Positions 43,834 to 53,292 are shown, numbered from the stretch's first letter. The stretch is 64,000 nucleotides of DNA from Pseudomonas putida (GCF_028682175.1 NZ_JANHKS010000005.1:62001-126000), one strand, 5' to 3'. The notes: generated from the sequence alone by a model not told the origin. Made by a program: numbers and translations.

Positions 43834-44226
43834 ATGGAAACCGTGAAGGGCGGATGCCTGTGTGGCGATGTGCGGATCACGGCCGTCGGTCGCCCTTGGC
43901 GTGTGGGGTTGTGTCACTGCCTGGACTGTAGAAAGCACACCGGCTCGCTGTTCGAGATTTCGGCGATATTCCCGCAAGACGCAGTGACCATCGAAGGCCA
44001 GACACGGGACTACGCCGGCCGCCACTTTTGCCCGCGCTGCGGCTCGCCGGTGTTCGGCCGCAACGGCGATGAAGTGGAGGTGAATCTGGGAGCGCTGGAC
44101 GCTCCCGATCAATTCATCCCCACTTACGAACTCTGGACCGAACGACGCGAAGCCTGGCTACCGCCCTTTGCCCTGGCCAGGCACTATCGTCACAACCGGG
44201 AAGGCAAGGGCCGCACCGAGCCGTGA
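43834..44226 (+). CDS. GFA-family (CENP-V-like) zinc protein
   Basis: This 130-residue protein has Cys pairs in GGCLCGDVRI, LCHCLDCRKHTGS and HFCPRCGSPVFGRNG, the GFA zinc pattern. It is the second GFA protein in the window and only distantly similar to the one at 8032. AACAGGAGACAGCC precedes the start. Activity unknown; it stands alone, divergent from maeA. Confidence 0.85.
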   Translation: METVKGGCLCGDVRITAVGRPWRVGLCHCLDCRKHTGSLFEISAIFPQDAVTIEGQTRDYAGRHFCPRCGSPVFGRNGDEVEVNLGALDAPDQFIPTYELWTERREAWLPPFALARHYRHNREGKGRTEP

Positions 44227-44257
44227 GACGTCAGCGGATCGTGGGCACCACACACAC

Positions 44258-44475
44258 CCGTAGCAGTCCGGCTTGCCGGCGTCGGCGATCCCACATTCCG
44301 GGTGTAACGAAAACCTGTGGGAGCGGGCTTGCCCGCGAATGCGTCAGGCCTGACGTCACGAGGGTGCTTGACCCACCGCCTTCGTCCGAATGCGGCCCAG
44401 ACCAAGCCCGCTCCCACAGATCCAGACCAGACGAGGGTCACAGGTTCGCCGGCAAGCCGGACTGCTACGGGGATG
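44258..44475. repeat. Nested REP modules
   Basis: CCGTAGCAGTCCGGCTTGCC (44259-44278) pairs with GCCGGCAAGCCGGACTGCTA (about 44452-44471). Inside it GTGGGAGCGGGCTTGCCCGC (44317-44336) pairs with AAGCCCGCTCCCACAG (about 44404-44419). This gives one REP pair nested inside another in the gap between the GFA gene and the GlxA-type regulator. Confidence 0.82.
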
Positions 44476-44484
44476 TGGAGTAGC

Positions 44485-45468
44485 CTACTTGACCAGGCGC
44501 TTTTCCTTGGACGGCCGGTAGCCGAAGTACGAGCTGTAGCATTTGCTGAAATGGCTCGGCGAGACGAATCCGCAGGCTACCAGCACCTCGACCTGTGACA
44601 GTTCGGTGTGCTGCAGCAGGCGCCGGGCCTCGGTGATGCGAAGCTCCAGGTAATAGCGTTGCGGCGTGGTGCCCAGTTGCTCTTTGAACAGGCGCTCGAT
44701 CTGACGTCGCGAGCGCCCGGCGTAGACCGCCAACTGGTCCATCTCCAGCGGCTCTTCGAGGTTGGCGTCCATCAGCTTGACCACTTCCTTGAGCGGCGCG
44801 CTGACCGAGATATGCCGGCTCGGCTTGATCCGCCGATAGCGCGATTCCTCGAACGACAGGATGTCTTCGATGCCCTCGACCAGCGCCTTGTCGTGCAGCT
44901 CCTTGATCCATTCCAGCGCCATGTGAAACGCCCCGGCGGGGCTGGACGCCGTGAGCCGGTCGCGGTCCACGACGAAGGCCTCGCTGGTGACGTGGGTGAC
45001 CCTGGAGATTTCCGCCAGCGCCGGGCGATGCTCGGGGTGAATCGCGCAGCGGTAGCCCTCAAGCAACCCCGCCTCCCCCAGAAACCAGGCGCCGTTCCAT
45101 AGGCCTGCCAGGGTGATGCCCAGTTCCGCTGCGGTCACCAGCAGGTTGCTCAGCTCGGTATTGGCCTTCAGTTCCGTGCGATAGCCGCCGCAGATCACCA
45201 AGAGGTCCAGGTCCTTGAGCGCAGGGGCATCAAGGCGCGCGTCCGGGCGAATCACCAGCCCCAGGTCGCTGATGACTTCGCCTTCCTGCAAGCCGAAGGT
45301 CTTCGAGGAAAACAGCCTGGGCCGCAGCAGGTTGGCCGTGACAATGGTGTCCAGCGCCTGGGTGAAGGCTGGCAATGAAAAGTGTTCCAGCAGCAGAAAC
45401 CCTGCCCGGGTGTGGGAGCAAGGCTCTTTGCGGCTTTCGTCCAGGTAGCGGAGGTTCTTGCCTTTCAT
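44485..45468 (-). CDS. GlxA-family regulator (DJ-1/PfpI domain plus AraC HTH)
   Basis: This 327-residue protein has an N-terminal DJ-1/PfpI-like domain (about 15-190; FLLLEHFSLPAFTQALD, then LLVICGGYRTE) and a C-terminal AraC double HTH (MDQLAVYAGRSRRQIERLFK and VEVLVACGFVSPSHFSKCY, about 235-320). This layout is that of ArgR, CdhR and GbdR of pseudomonads, which activate amino-acid, carnitine and betaine genes. I chose the ATG at 45468; a TTG at 45498 is the alternative. Its place behind the betaine-type operon makes it the likely activator of that operon. Confidence 0.85.
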   Translation of the reverse strand: MKGKNLRYLDESRKEPCSHTRAGFLLLEHFSLPAFTQALDTIVTANLLRPRLFSSKTFGLQEGEVISDLGLVIRPDARLDAPALKDLDLLVICGGYRTELKANTELSNLLVTAAELGITLAGLWNGAWFLGEAGLLEGYRCAIHPEHRPALAEISRVTHVTSEAFVVDRDRLTASSPAGAFHMALEWIKELHDKALVEGIEDILSFEESRYRRIKPSRHISVSAPLKEVVKLMDANLEEPLEMDQLAVYAGRSRRQIERLFKEQLGTTPQRYYLELRITEARRLLQHTELSQVEVLVACGFVSPSHFSKCYSSYFGYRPSKEKRLVK

Positions 45469-45609
45469 GCCCCCGCTGAACTCTCGTCTTTCGCTCAACG
45501 TCTGCCCCGCCCCGTGTTGCCAAACTGCTGTCTGATGCTCTTCACTTATTGTTCTCGTACAACCTGCAATGAAAAATCGCCCAACCCGGATTCGGCGACC
45601 TTTCCCTGC

Positions 45610-46608
45610 TTACGCCAGCTGAAAGCCGTGGGCAAGCGGGTCCCGGTCATCGACGAAAATGGTGTTATGGCCTGTCACATGGGCCCAGCCGGTGATGCCG
45701 GGCTTCATGCCGTCAAAAATACCGACTTTGGCCGCAGACTCAACTTTTCCTTCGTAGACCGTGCCAATCAGGCTCTCGTGGCGGTAAGTATCACCCACCT
45801 TCAGGCGCCCCTTGCCGAACAACTGGGCCATGCGCGCCGAGGTGCCGGTGCCGCCGGGCGAGCGGTCGATGGCCTTGTCGCCGTAGAACACCGCGCAACG
45901 TCCATCGGCCTGTTCGCTGCGGGGTTTGTCGCACCAGATGACATGGTGCACGCCGCTGATGGCCGGGTTCTCCGGGTGCACGGGGTGGCTGACATCGGCC
46001 AGCGCTGCGCGCAACTTCACGCTCATTGCGACGATGTCGGCACTGGTCTGCCCCTCGAATCCCGGCCAGCTCGCCTGTGGCTCGACCACGGCGTAGAAGT
46101 TGCCGCCATAGGCGATGTCCACCGTCAGCGCGCCCACACCGGGCACCTGGACGAGCACATCGGCGCTGTGCAGATAGCTGGCCACGTTCAGCAGCTTGAT
46201 CGACTCGACCTTGTCGCCATTCATGCGGTACTCGACATCCACCCTGCCGGCCGGTGCTTCGATGGCCAGGCGGCCTGGCATTCTGGGTGTTATCAGGCCT
46301 TCCTCGATCACCACCGTGGACAAGCCAATGGTGCCCGCGCCGCACATCGGCAGGCAGCCGCTGACTTCGATGAACAGCGCACCGAAGTCGCAATCCTCGC
46401 GCACCGACGGATAGATGATGACGCCGGACATGATGTCGTGGCCCCGTGGCTCGAACATCAGCGCCTTGCGCACCCAGTCATGGTCGCGCACGAAGATATC
46501 GCGTCGCTCGGCCATGGACACCGAAGGCAACAGCGGCCCGCCACCTGCAACCACCCGCACCGGGTTGCCGCAGGCATGGGAATCGATACAGAAAAAGCTG
46601 CGTCTCAT
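45610..46608 (-). CDS. Proline-racemase-family protein with second catalytic Cys replaced by Gly
   Basis: This 332-residue protein has the fold signature of proline racemase/hydroxyproline epimerase: IDSHACGNPVRVVAGG at the N-terminus, MCGAGTIG at 88-95 (Cys89 present; the usual His after Gly is Ala91), and DRSPGGTGTSARMA at 248-261. In racemases and epimerases the latter reads SPCGTGT; here the Cys is Gly252. Known variants have Thr (3-hydroxyproline dehydratase) in this place. A two-base racemase reaction is therefore unlikely. The gene lies 17 bp after the second permease gene, in the operon. Confidence 0.85.
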   Translation of the reverse strand: MRRSFFCIDSHACGNPVRVVAGGGPLLPSVSMAERRDIFVRDHDWVRKALMFEPRGHDIMSGVIIYPSVREDCDFGALFIEVSGCLPMCGAGTIGLSTVVIEEGLITPRMPGRLAIEAPAGRVDVEYRMNGDKVESIKLLNVASYLHSADVLVQVPGVGALTVDIAYGGNFYAVVEPQASWPGFEGQTSADIVAMSVKLRAALADVSHPVHPENPAISGVHHVIWCDKPRSEQADGRCAVFYGDKAIDRSPGGTGTSARMAQLFGKGRLKVGDTYRHESLIGTVYEGKVESAAKVGIFDGMKPGITGWAHVTGHNTIFVDDRDPLAHGFQLA

Positions 46609-46625
46609 AACGTCGTCCTTAAGGC

Positions 46626-47477
46626 CTAAACCATCTTGTTTGGAGCGTGACGCTGCAATGCGCCCCGTGACAGCCGGTCCAGCAGCAGGGCGATGGCGAC
46701 AATCGCCAGCCCCGCGCGCAGGCCCAGGCCCATTTCCATACGTGACAGCCCCCGGGTGACTTCAGCCCCAAGGCCGCCCGCCCCCACCAGTCCCGCCAGC
46801 ACCACCATCGCCAGCGACATCAGAATGCACTGGTTCAAGCCCACCAGCAGCGTCGGTGCGGCGGTCGGCAGTTCGATCTTGAACAGAATGTCCCGGGGCG
46901 ATGCACCGGACGCCTGCCCCAGTTCCAGCAGATCCTTGGGCAGCTGTTTGAAGGCCAGGGTGGTCAGGCGCAGCATCGGCGGGATGCCGTAGACGATGGT
47001 GGCGATGATCGCCGGGACGCGGCCCAGGCTGAACAGGATCACGGCCGGAATCAGGTACACCCAAGGCGGCACGGTCTGCATGATGTTGAGGATCGGCGCG
47101 AACGCCTCGTCGACGCGCTTGATCCGCGCCGCGAGCACACCCAGCGGAAAGGCGATCATCACCGAAATCAGCACCGCCACGGACACCAGCGCGATGGTTT
47201 GCATGGACGCGGTCCACAGCCCCGAGAACAGGCAGAACGCCAACATCAATGCCGCGAACACCGCCACCCGCTTGGTCGCGAAGAAGAAGGCGGCGACGAA
47301 GACGATGGCGATCAGCACATAGGGATGGGGCGCCAGCAGTGCGCGCTCCACCACGCCCAACACCGCTTCGACCACCTGGCTGATGAGCACGAACAGCCCG
47401 TGAAGGTTGGCGTTGAGCCAGTCCACGGCGGGGGCGAGGATTTCGCCCGGGGAAAAACGGAAATCCGCGACACTCAT
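46626..47477 (-). CDS. Glycine-betaine-type ABC permease (second)
   Basis: This 283-residue inner-membrane protein of the ProW/OpuAB type has VPPWVYLIPAVILFSLGRVP and ELGQASGASPRDILFKIELPTAAP (EAA-like loop). It overlaps the preceding permease gene by 4 bp. Two separate permease genes with one ATPase point to a heterodimeric channel, unlike E. coli ProW, which is a homodimer. Confidence 0.87.
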   Translation of the reverse strand: MSVADFRFSPGEILAPAVDWLNANLHGLFVLISQVVEAVLGVVERALLAPHPYVLIAIVFVAAFFFATKRVAVFAALMLAFCLFSGLWTASMQTIALVSVAVLISVMIAFPLGVLAARIKRVDEAFAPILNIMQTVPPWVYLIPAVILFSLGRVPAIIATIVYGIPPMLRLTTLAFKQLPKDLLELGQASGASPRDILFKIELPTAAPTLLVGLNQCILMSLAMVVLAGLVGAGGLGAEVTRGLSRMEMGLGLRAGLAIVAIALLLDRLSRGALQRHAPNKMV

Positions 47478-48322
47478 TGGCTTTCTCCCATACGCGACCG
47501 GGCGGCACTCTGGGCCAGGCGGTCGAGGATCATGGTCAGGATGACGATGGCGATGGCGGCGTTGATCGACTTGGCGATATCCAGCGTACGCACCGCGCCG
47601 TAGATCGATTCACCCAGGCCGCCGGAGCCGACGATGCCGGCAATCACCACCATGCCAAAGGCCATCATCAGGCTCTGGTTGACCCCGGCCATGATGCTGG
47701 GCATGGCGAACGGCAAGCGGATTTTGAAGAACATCTGCAAGGGCGTCACACCGCTGGCTTCGCCCAGCTCGATGAAGTGCCGGGGCGTCATGCGAATGCC
47801 CAGCGACGTCAGGCGCAGCGCCGGGGGCAGCGCGACGATGAAGGTCGCCAGCAGTGCGGTGGCCGGGCCGTAGCCGAGCAGCGCGATGGCGGGCAGCAGG
47901 TAGATGTAGGGCGGCATGGTCTGCACCAGGTCCAGGCACGGATCGACCACCCGGTCGAACGCCGGGGCCAGCCCCGCCACCACGCCCAGGGGAATCGCCA
48001 CCACCAGCGCCAGCAGCGTCGCGGTGAGCACCAGCGCCAGGGTGCTGACCGTCTCGGGCCACAGGCCGATCAGCGCGCAGAACACCAGCGCAAGGCCTGC
48101 GATGATCGCGAACCTGGCGCCGATGGCGCGCCAGCCGATCAACGCGATGATGAGCGCCAGTACGTAGTACGGCGGCAACGCGAGGCACCACAAGACACCC
48201 TTGTAGACCCCGGACAGCACGGCGTTGGCCGCGTCGAACAGCACCTCGCCGTGATCCGAAAGCCACGACAGCCCGGAATCGATGGCCTCATCGAACTGGC
48301 TGGAAAAGTCGGGAGTGTTCAT
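47474..48322 (-). CDS. Glycine-betaine-type ABC permease (first)
   Basis: This 282-residue inner-membrane protein has MPPYIYLLPAIALLGYGPAT and ELGEASGVTPLQMFFKIRLP, the same motifs as its neighbour, so the pair arose by duplication. The start overlaps the ATPase stop (ATGA). The N-terminal FDEAIDSGLSWLSDHGEVLF is a soluble extension before TM1, as in ProW proteins. Confidence 0.87.
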   Translation of the reverse strand: MNTPDFSSQFDEAIDSGLSWLSDHGEVLFDAANAVLSGVYKGVLWCLALPPYYVLALIIALIGWRAIGARFAIIAGLALVFCALIGLWPETVSTLALVLTATLLALVVAIPLGVVAGLAPAFDRVVDPCLDLVQTMPPYIYLLPAIALLGYGPATALLATFIVALPPALRLTSLGIRMTPRHFIELGEASGVTPLQMFFKIRLPFAMPSIMAGVNQSLMMAFGMVVIAGIVGSGGLGESIYGAVRTLDIAKSINAAIAIVILTMILDRLAQSAARSRMGESQ

Positions 48323-49437
48323 GCCGAAGGCTCCAGTACGGTGGGCGCGCCAGCCGCCGCGAACTCGTTGGGAATGCCCTGCACGCCGCGCAGCAGGTCA
48401 CGCGGGGTGATGATCCCGACCACGTTGCCGTTGTCGACCACCGCCAGGGCATCGCGCTCGGACTTCATGGTCAGGCCGATCAGCTCGTTGATGTCGGCGC
48501 CGGGGGTTGTCTTGATCAGCCGCGAGATGTCGCAGGTCGGGTTGGCGGCCTTGAACGGCTCGACCGGGGTCATCACCGAATGCGCCTTGACCAGGTGCAG
48601 CCGGGAGATGCCCGCCACGAACTCGGCGACGTAATCATCCGCCGGATTGAGCACGATGTCCTCGGCGGTGCCGACCTGGATGATCGCGCCGTCCTTCATG
48701 ATCGCAATGCGATCACCGATGCGAATCGCTTCGTCCAGGTCGTGGGTGATGAAGACAGCTGACTTGCCAAGCTCTTTGGTCAGCTGACGGAATTCGTCTT
48801 GCAGTTGCCGGCGGATCAGCGGGTCGAGCGCGCTGAACGGCTCGTCCATCAGGATCACTTCCGGGTCTGCGGTAATCGCACGGGCCAGGCCGACACGCTG
48901 TTGCATGCCGCCGGACAGTTCACTCGGGTAGCGCTGGGTCCACTCGCTCAAGCCCACCTTGGCCAGTGCGCGCTCGGCCACCTGGTAGCGCTCGGCCTTG
49001 CCCACGCCCTGCACTTCCAGGCCGAACGCGGTGTTTTCCAGCACCGTGCGGTTGGGCAGCAAGGCCACGCTCTGGAACACCATGCCGATGTGCCGGGCGC
49101 GGACTTCACGCAACTGCGCAGGGTTGAGCGAGGACAAATCCTTGCCCTTGACCATGACCTTGCCGGAACTGGGCGTGATGAGCTTGTTGAGCAGGCGGAT
49201 CAGCGTGGATTTGCCACTGCCGGAAAGCCCCATGATGCAAAAGATCTCTCCACGGCGAACCTGGAGACTGACGTCCGAGACCCCGACCACGCAGCTGTAG
49301 TCCTGCAGAATCCGGCTCTTGGTCAAGCCCTGCTGGACGACAGCGTTCATCGCGGCAGGTGCGCTTTTTCCGAAGATTTTCCAGACGTTCTGGCAATCCA
49401 CCAGCACTTCGTTTGTGTCTATTTTAGCCGTAGTCAT
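48319..49437 (-). CDS. Glycine-betaine-type ABC ATPase, ProV-like with CBS domain
   Basis: This 372-residue protein has Walker A GLSGSGKST (70-78), signature LSGGM (174-178), Walker B VILMDEP (194-200) and a C-terminal CBS region (about 270-355), as in OpuAA/ProV. CBS domains in this family sense ionic strength or nucleotides. I chose the ATG at 49437 (MTTAKIDTNE); an upstream start would lie over the intergenic hairpin. Confidence 0.88.
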   Translation of the reverse strand: MTTAKIDTNEVLVDCQNVWKIFGKSAPAAMNAVVQQGLTKSRILQDYSCVVGVSDVSLQVRRGEIFCIMGLSGSGKSTLIRLLNKLITPSSGKVMVKGKDLSSLNPAQLREVRARHIGMVFQSVALLPNRTVLENTAFGLEVQGVGKAERYQVAERALAKVGLSEWTQRYPSELSGGMQQRVGLARAITADPEVILMDEPFSALDPLIRRQLQDEFRQLTKELGKSAVFITHDLDEAIRIGDRIAIMKDGAIIQVGTAEDIVLNPADDYVAEFVAGISRLHLVKAHSVMTPVEPFKAANPTCDISRLIKTTPGADINELIGLTMKSERDALAVVDNGNVVGIITPRDLLRGVQGIPNEFAAAGAPTVLEPSA

Positions 49438-49453
49438 GTTCGTAACCCGTCGA

Positions 49454-49469
49454 GCCCGTTGTGGCGGGC
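49454..49469 (-). other. Hairpin between binding-protein and ATPase genes
   Basis: GCCCG, loop TTGTGG, CGGGC in the 79-bp gap. It sits in the same place as the hairpin behind the binding-protein gene of the 35-kb operon and may likewise protect the binding-protein mRNA. Confidence 0.4.
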
Positions 49470-49516
49470 CTTTCTCATTGATCAAAAGGCGGCAGTGGCA
49501 AAGAAACAGCGCGTGC

Positions 49517-50365
49517 TCAGTTCTTGATGTTTTCCCAACGTTTGAGCAGGTCGGCGTGGCTGTCGGTCCAGTCCTTGACGGCCTGATCCATGGTCTTGCC
49601 GTCCTTGACCTGGGTGTTGATCGCGGTGATGTCTGGCAGCGGCACGTAGACGCTCGCCATCAGCTCACGGGCGTGGGGGAAATCAGAGGAAAAGCCCTTG
49701 TGACCGATCCAGTAGTAACCCTGAGGTGGCGGAAAAATGCCTTTGGGGTCCTTGAGGAATTTCACGTCGTATTTCTGCACCATCCACGACGGTTCCCAGA
49801 TGGTCACCGCGATCGGCTCCTTGCGATCGACCGCTGACTTGAGCGCTGCGGTCATGGCCGCGGTACTGCCTTCGACCAGTTGCAGTTTCAGGTCATAGCC
49901 CTTGACCGCGTTGGTGGCGTCTTTCATCAGGCCCGAACCTGGCTCGATACCGATGATCTTGCCGCCGAACTTGTCGGCATTGGCGTTGAGCTGATCGACC
50001 GAATCGATGTCCACGTACTTAGGCACCGCAATGCCCTGATACAGGCCGTGTGAAACCGGAGACAGCTTCTCCAGCTTGTTCTTGTTCTTGTTCCAGTAGT
50101 CGGAAGCGGCGTAGTCGGTCTGCGAAGCCAGGACCTGCACGTCACCCTTGCTCAACGCGGCGTAGGCGATGCCCCATTCGGAAAACTCCACCACCTTGAC
50201 GGTGTAGCCGGAGTCTTCGAGGACCTTCTTGGTGATGCCGGTGATGGGCGTCAGGTCTTCCCAGTTCATGGTGCCGACGGTGATGGTCTTTTCTTCGGCG
50301 TGAACCGGCATCGTCATCATGCCCGCGACAGCCACCGCGCAAACGGCTTTCCAGATTTTCTTCAT
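49517..50365 (-). CDS. Glycine-betaine-type substrate-binding protein
   Basis: This 282-residue periplasmic protein has a signal peptide ending at PVHA-EE (about 23/24). The mature part carries KTITVGTMNWEDLTPITGIT and VTIWEPSWMVQKYDVKFLKD, the OpuAC/ProX-like pattern with Trp residues for binding quaternary amines by cation-pi contacts. The ligand may be a betaine, choline or N-methylated proline. It follows the oxidase gene after 66 bp. Confidence 0.86.
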   Translation of the reverse strand: MKKIWKAVCAVAVAGMMTMPVHAEEKTITVGTMNWEDLTPITGITKKVLEDSGYTVKVVEFSEWGIAYAALSKGDVQVLASQTDYAASDYWNKNKNKLEKLSPVSHGLYQGIAVPKYVDIDSVDQLNANADKFGGKIIGIEPGSGLMKDATNAVKGYDLKLQLVEGSTAAMTAALKSAVDRKEPIAVTIWEPSWMVQKYDVKFLKDPKGIFPPPQGYYWIGHKGFSSDFPHARELMASVYVPLPDITAINTQVKDGKTMDQAVKDWTDSHADLLKRWENIKN

Positions 50366-50431
50366 GGCATTCCCCGATCTACGTTGATGAAACTTGAGTG
50401 TTGGTTGTTCTGTTCAAACGCGGTGCAGCCC

Positions 50432-51778
50432 TTACCCTTCCCGCCCTGCGCGCAGTTCCTGCCAGCGGATGACCGAGTTGACCCCAAGTCTTGTCAGCAG
50501 GCTGGGCGGCAATTTGCTCGGGCCCGAGCCCTGGCTGAAACGCTGCAGGAACACCGAATCGGTACCGGTTGCCAGCTCGGCGGCCATGACCCCGGCCAGG
50601 GTGCTCTTGACCGTGCCCAGGCCGTTTTCACAGCAGGCGGCGTAGAGGTTTTCTTCCACTTCGCCGAAGGCTGGCGCACTGTTGCGGCTCAGACACAGGC
50701 GCCCCGCCCAACTGAATTCCATGGGCGTGCCCTGCAATTCCGGGAAGCGTGCATGCAGCGACTGCAGCTGTTCGGCCGCCACGCCAGCCACCCGCCTGGG
50801 CGTGACCGTGATGCTCGGGTCGTAGGTGAACCGGGTGCGGATGACGATGCGCGCCTGACCGTTGGCGGTGATCTTGCGCACCGTGGCGCCCATCGGATCG
50901 GCCGGCAGCAAGGCCCAGCGGTCGTGGCCGGTCACGGGGCGCTTGAACTGGTCGTGGCTGAAACCTGCGGTCATCGAGGCGTAGGTAAACACGTGCAACA
51001 GCCGCCCCTGAAAGTGGCCGAAGTCTTCGATGTGGCCGTTGACCGCGAGAATCACCTTGGGCGCCGACACCTGGCCCTTGTGCGACCTGGCGACCCAGCC
51101 GCTGGCCGCTTTCGCGAGTTCGACGATGGGCGAGCGCTCGTAGAGGCTGATCCTGCTGTCCAGCCCCGCCGCCAGGTCACGGATGTACTGCGCCGGCTGG
51201 ATCATCACCGCGCCGGGTGTGTACAGCCCGCCGTGGTAATAGTCGGAGCCGGTGATTTCACGCATCTGCGCGGCATCGAACAGCTCATGTCTTTCGCCAA
51301 TACCGGCCAGTGACCGGGCGTACTTGAGGTTGAGCTTCAACCCACGCTCGGTGGCGGCGGCGTTGATCTTCCCGGACGGATCGAAGGTCTGCGCCGACAT
51401 CCCGTATTCGGCGGCCGCCTGGGCCGCGAAATCGATGGCGAAACGGTTCTGCTCGATCTCCAGCGCCGTGGCCGACTCCCCGCCCACCGAATATTCGCCG
51501 CTGGACAGGCTGTGGGGCACATCGATCATGAAGCCCGAGTTGCGCCCCGCAGGCCCCTTGGCGATTTCATGGGCGTCGACCACCACGATGCGGTCCTGTG
51601 GGCGCAGTTGGGACAGCCTGCGGGCAGCCGACAGACCGGCAAAACCTGCGCCGATAATCAGCCAGTCCGCCGACACGCTCCCATCAAGCATGCGCACCGG
51701 GACAGAACGCGTGGAGATCGCCTCCCAGCCTGATACGCCGGTGTCTACCGGAAGGCGCTTGATGGAATGGCCGCTCAT
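50432..51778 (-). CDS. FAD-dependent amine oxidoreductase, PuuB/OrdL-like
   Basis: This 448-residue DAO-family protein has ADWLIIGAGFAGLSAARRLS (FAD site 43-48), GPAGRNSGFMIDVPHSLSSG, and the C-terminal CCENGLGTVKSTLAGVMAAE. It resembles gamma-glutamylputrescine oxidase and D-hydroxyproline dehydrogenase. In this operon it probably oxidises a secondary or tertiary amine to an imine. The start overlaps the stop of the ALDH gene by 4 bp. Confidence 0.84.
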   Translation of the reverse strand: MSGHSIKRLPVDTGVSGWEAISTRSVPVRMLDGSVSADWLIIGAGFAGLSAARRLSQLRPQDRIVVVDAHEIAKGPAGRNSGFMIDVPHSLSSGEYSVGGESATALEIEQNRFAIDFAAQAAAEYGMSAQTFDPSGKINAAATERGLKLNLKYARSLAGIGERHELFDAAQMREITGSDYYHGGLYTPGAVMIQPAQYIRDLAAGLDSRISLYERSPIVELAKAASGWVARSHKGQVSAPKVILAVNGHIEDFGHFQGRLLHVFTYASMTAGFSHDQFKRPVTGHDRWALLPADPMGATVRKITANGQARIVIRTRFTYDPSITVTPRRVAGVAAEQLQSLHARFPELQGTPMEFSWAGRLCLSRNSAPAFGEVEENLYAACCENGLGTVKSTLAGVMAAELATGTDSVFLQRFSQGSGPSKLPPSLLTRLGVNSVIRWQELRAGREG

Positions 51779-53292
51779 TTTACGGTCTCGTCTACAGAAC
51801 GATCGGAGACATCGATCCAGATGGTCTTGATCTCGGTGTACTGGTCGTGGGCGAACACCGACTTGTCACGGCCGCCGAAGCCCGACTCCTTGTAGCCGCC
51901 AAACGGGGTGGAAGCGTCGCCTTCGCCGAAGCAGTTGACGGTGACGATCCCGGCCCGGATTTCCCGGGACAGCTTGATCGCACGGCGCAGGTTGCCGGTG
52001 TACACCGACGCGGCCAGCCCGTAGGCGGTATCGTTGGCCAGGGCGATGGCTTCGTTGATGGAGTTGAAGGTGGTGACCGACAGCACCGGGCCGAAGATTT
52101 CTTCCTGGAACAGGCGGCTGTCGCGGTCCACGCCGTCGATGACGGTGGGCTGGATGAACGCGCCATCCTGGGTGTCGCCGCCGTACACGGCTTCAAGCTT
52201 GCCGGCGCTGGCGTAGTCCAGGTACGACTTCACTTTCTGGAAGTGATCGCTGCTGACCAGCGCGCCGACGCGGTTTTGCGGGTCCAGCGGATCGCCCATC
52301 TTCCATTCGCGGATGTAGGCGCCCATGCGTTCGAGCAATTCATCCTTTACAGACGCATGCACCAGCAGACGCGAAGTAGCGGAGCAGTTTTCGCCCATGT
52401 TCCAGAACGCGCCGTTGACCACTTGCTCGGCGACCAGGTCCAGGTCCTCGGCGTCGTCCATCACCACGGCCGGGTTCTTGCCGCCGCACTCGAGCACCAC
52501 GCGCTTGAGGTTCGAATCGGCTGCGTAATGCAGGAAGCGACGGCCCGTGGCGGTGGAGCCGGTGAAGCTCACCATGTCCACGTCCTTGTGCAGGCCGATG
52601 GGCTCACCCACGTCCTTGCCGGTGCCGGTGACGATGTTCAGCACCCCTGCCGGTACACCGGCTTCAAAGGCCAGCTCCGCAACACGCAGCGTGGTCAGGG
52701 TGGTCTGTTCGGCGGGCTTGACGATGACCGAGCAACCGGCAGCCAGCGCCGGGCCGATCTTCCAGGCCAGCATCAGCAGCGGGAAGTTCCACGGCAGCAC
52801 GCATCCCACGACACCGATGGGCTCGCGCACCACCATGGTCAGCGCACCGTTACCCACCGGGGCGGTGTGGTCGTACAGCTTGTCGATGACTTCGGCGTGC
52901 CAGCGCAGGGTGTGAATGGTGTCCGGCACATCGACCAGTTGGCATTCACTGACCGGTTTACCGCTGTCCAGGCTTTCCAGCACGGCCAGCTCGTGGCGAT
53001 TGCGCTCCAGCAGTTTGGCGAACTTGAGCAACACCGCCTTGCGCTCACCCGGTGGCAGCAGCCGCCAGCGACCGTCGTCGAACGCCGCCTTGGCCTTGCT
53101 GACGGCATAGTCCACGTCCTCGCTGTTGCAGGCCGCGATGTCTGTCAGGTGCTCGCCCGTGGCCGGGTTGCTGGTAGCGAAGGTATTGCCGGACATTGCT
53201 GGCTTGAATGCGCCGTTGATAAACGCATTGGTCGGATACGAGATGGAAGCGGCGATGGCGGCGTATTCGGCCTTGGTCAGAAGATCACGCAT
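51775..53292 (-). CDS. NAD(P)-dependent aldehyde dehydrogenase, PuuC-like
   Basis: This 505-residue enzyme has catalytic Cys303 in MGENCSATSR, Glu268 in VVLECGGKNP, LPWNFPLLMLAWKIGPALAA and the cofactor motif FTGSTATG (243-250). The subgroup includes gamma-glutamyl-aminobutyraldehyde dehydrogenase and related aminoaldehyde dehydrogenases. Next to a DHDPS-family deaminase it could act as 2-oxoglutarate semialdehyde dehydrogenase (inference). It overlaps the upstream gene by 8 bp. Confidence 0.87.
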   Translation of the reverse strand: MRDLLTKAEYAAIAASISYPTNAFINGAFKPAMSGNTFATSNPATGEHLTDIAACNSEDVDYAVSKAKAAFDDGRWRLLPPGERKAVLLKFAKLLERNRHELAVLESLDSGKPVSECQLVDVPDTIHTLRWHAEVIDKLYDHTAPVGNGALTMVVREPIGVVGCVLPWNFPLLMLAWKIGPALAAGCSVIVKPAEQTTLTTLRVAELAFEAGVPAGVLNIVTGTGKDVGEPIGLHKDVDMVSFTGSTATGRRFLHYAADSNLKRVVLECGGKNPAVVMDDAEDLDLVAEQVVNGAFWNMGENCSATSRLLVHASVKDELLERMGAYIREWKMGDPLDPQNRVGALVSSDHFQKVKSYLDYASAGKLEAVYGGDTQDGAFIQPTVIDGVDRDSRLFQEEIFGPVLSVTTFNSINEAIALANDTAYGLAASVYTGNLRRAIKLSREIRAGIVTVNCFGEGDASTPFGGYKESGFGGRDKSVFAHDQYTEIKTIWIDVSDRSVDETVK

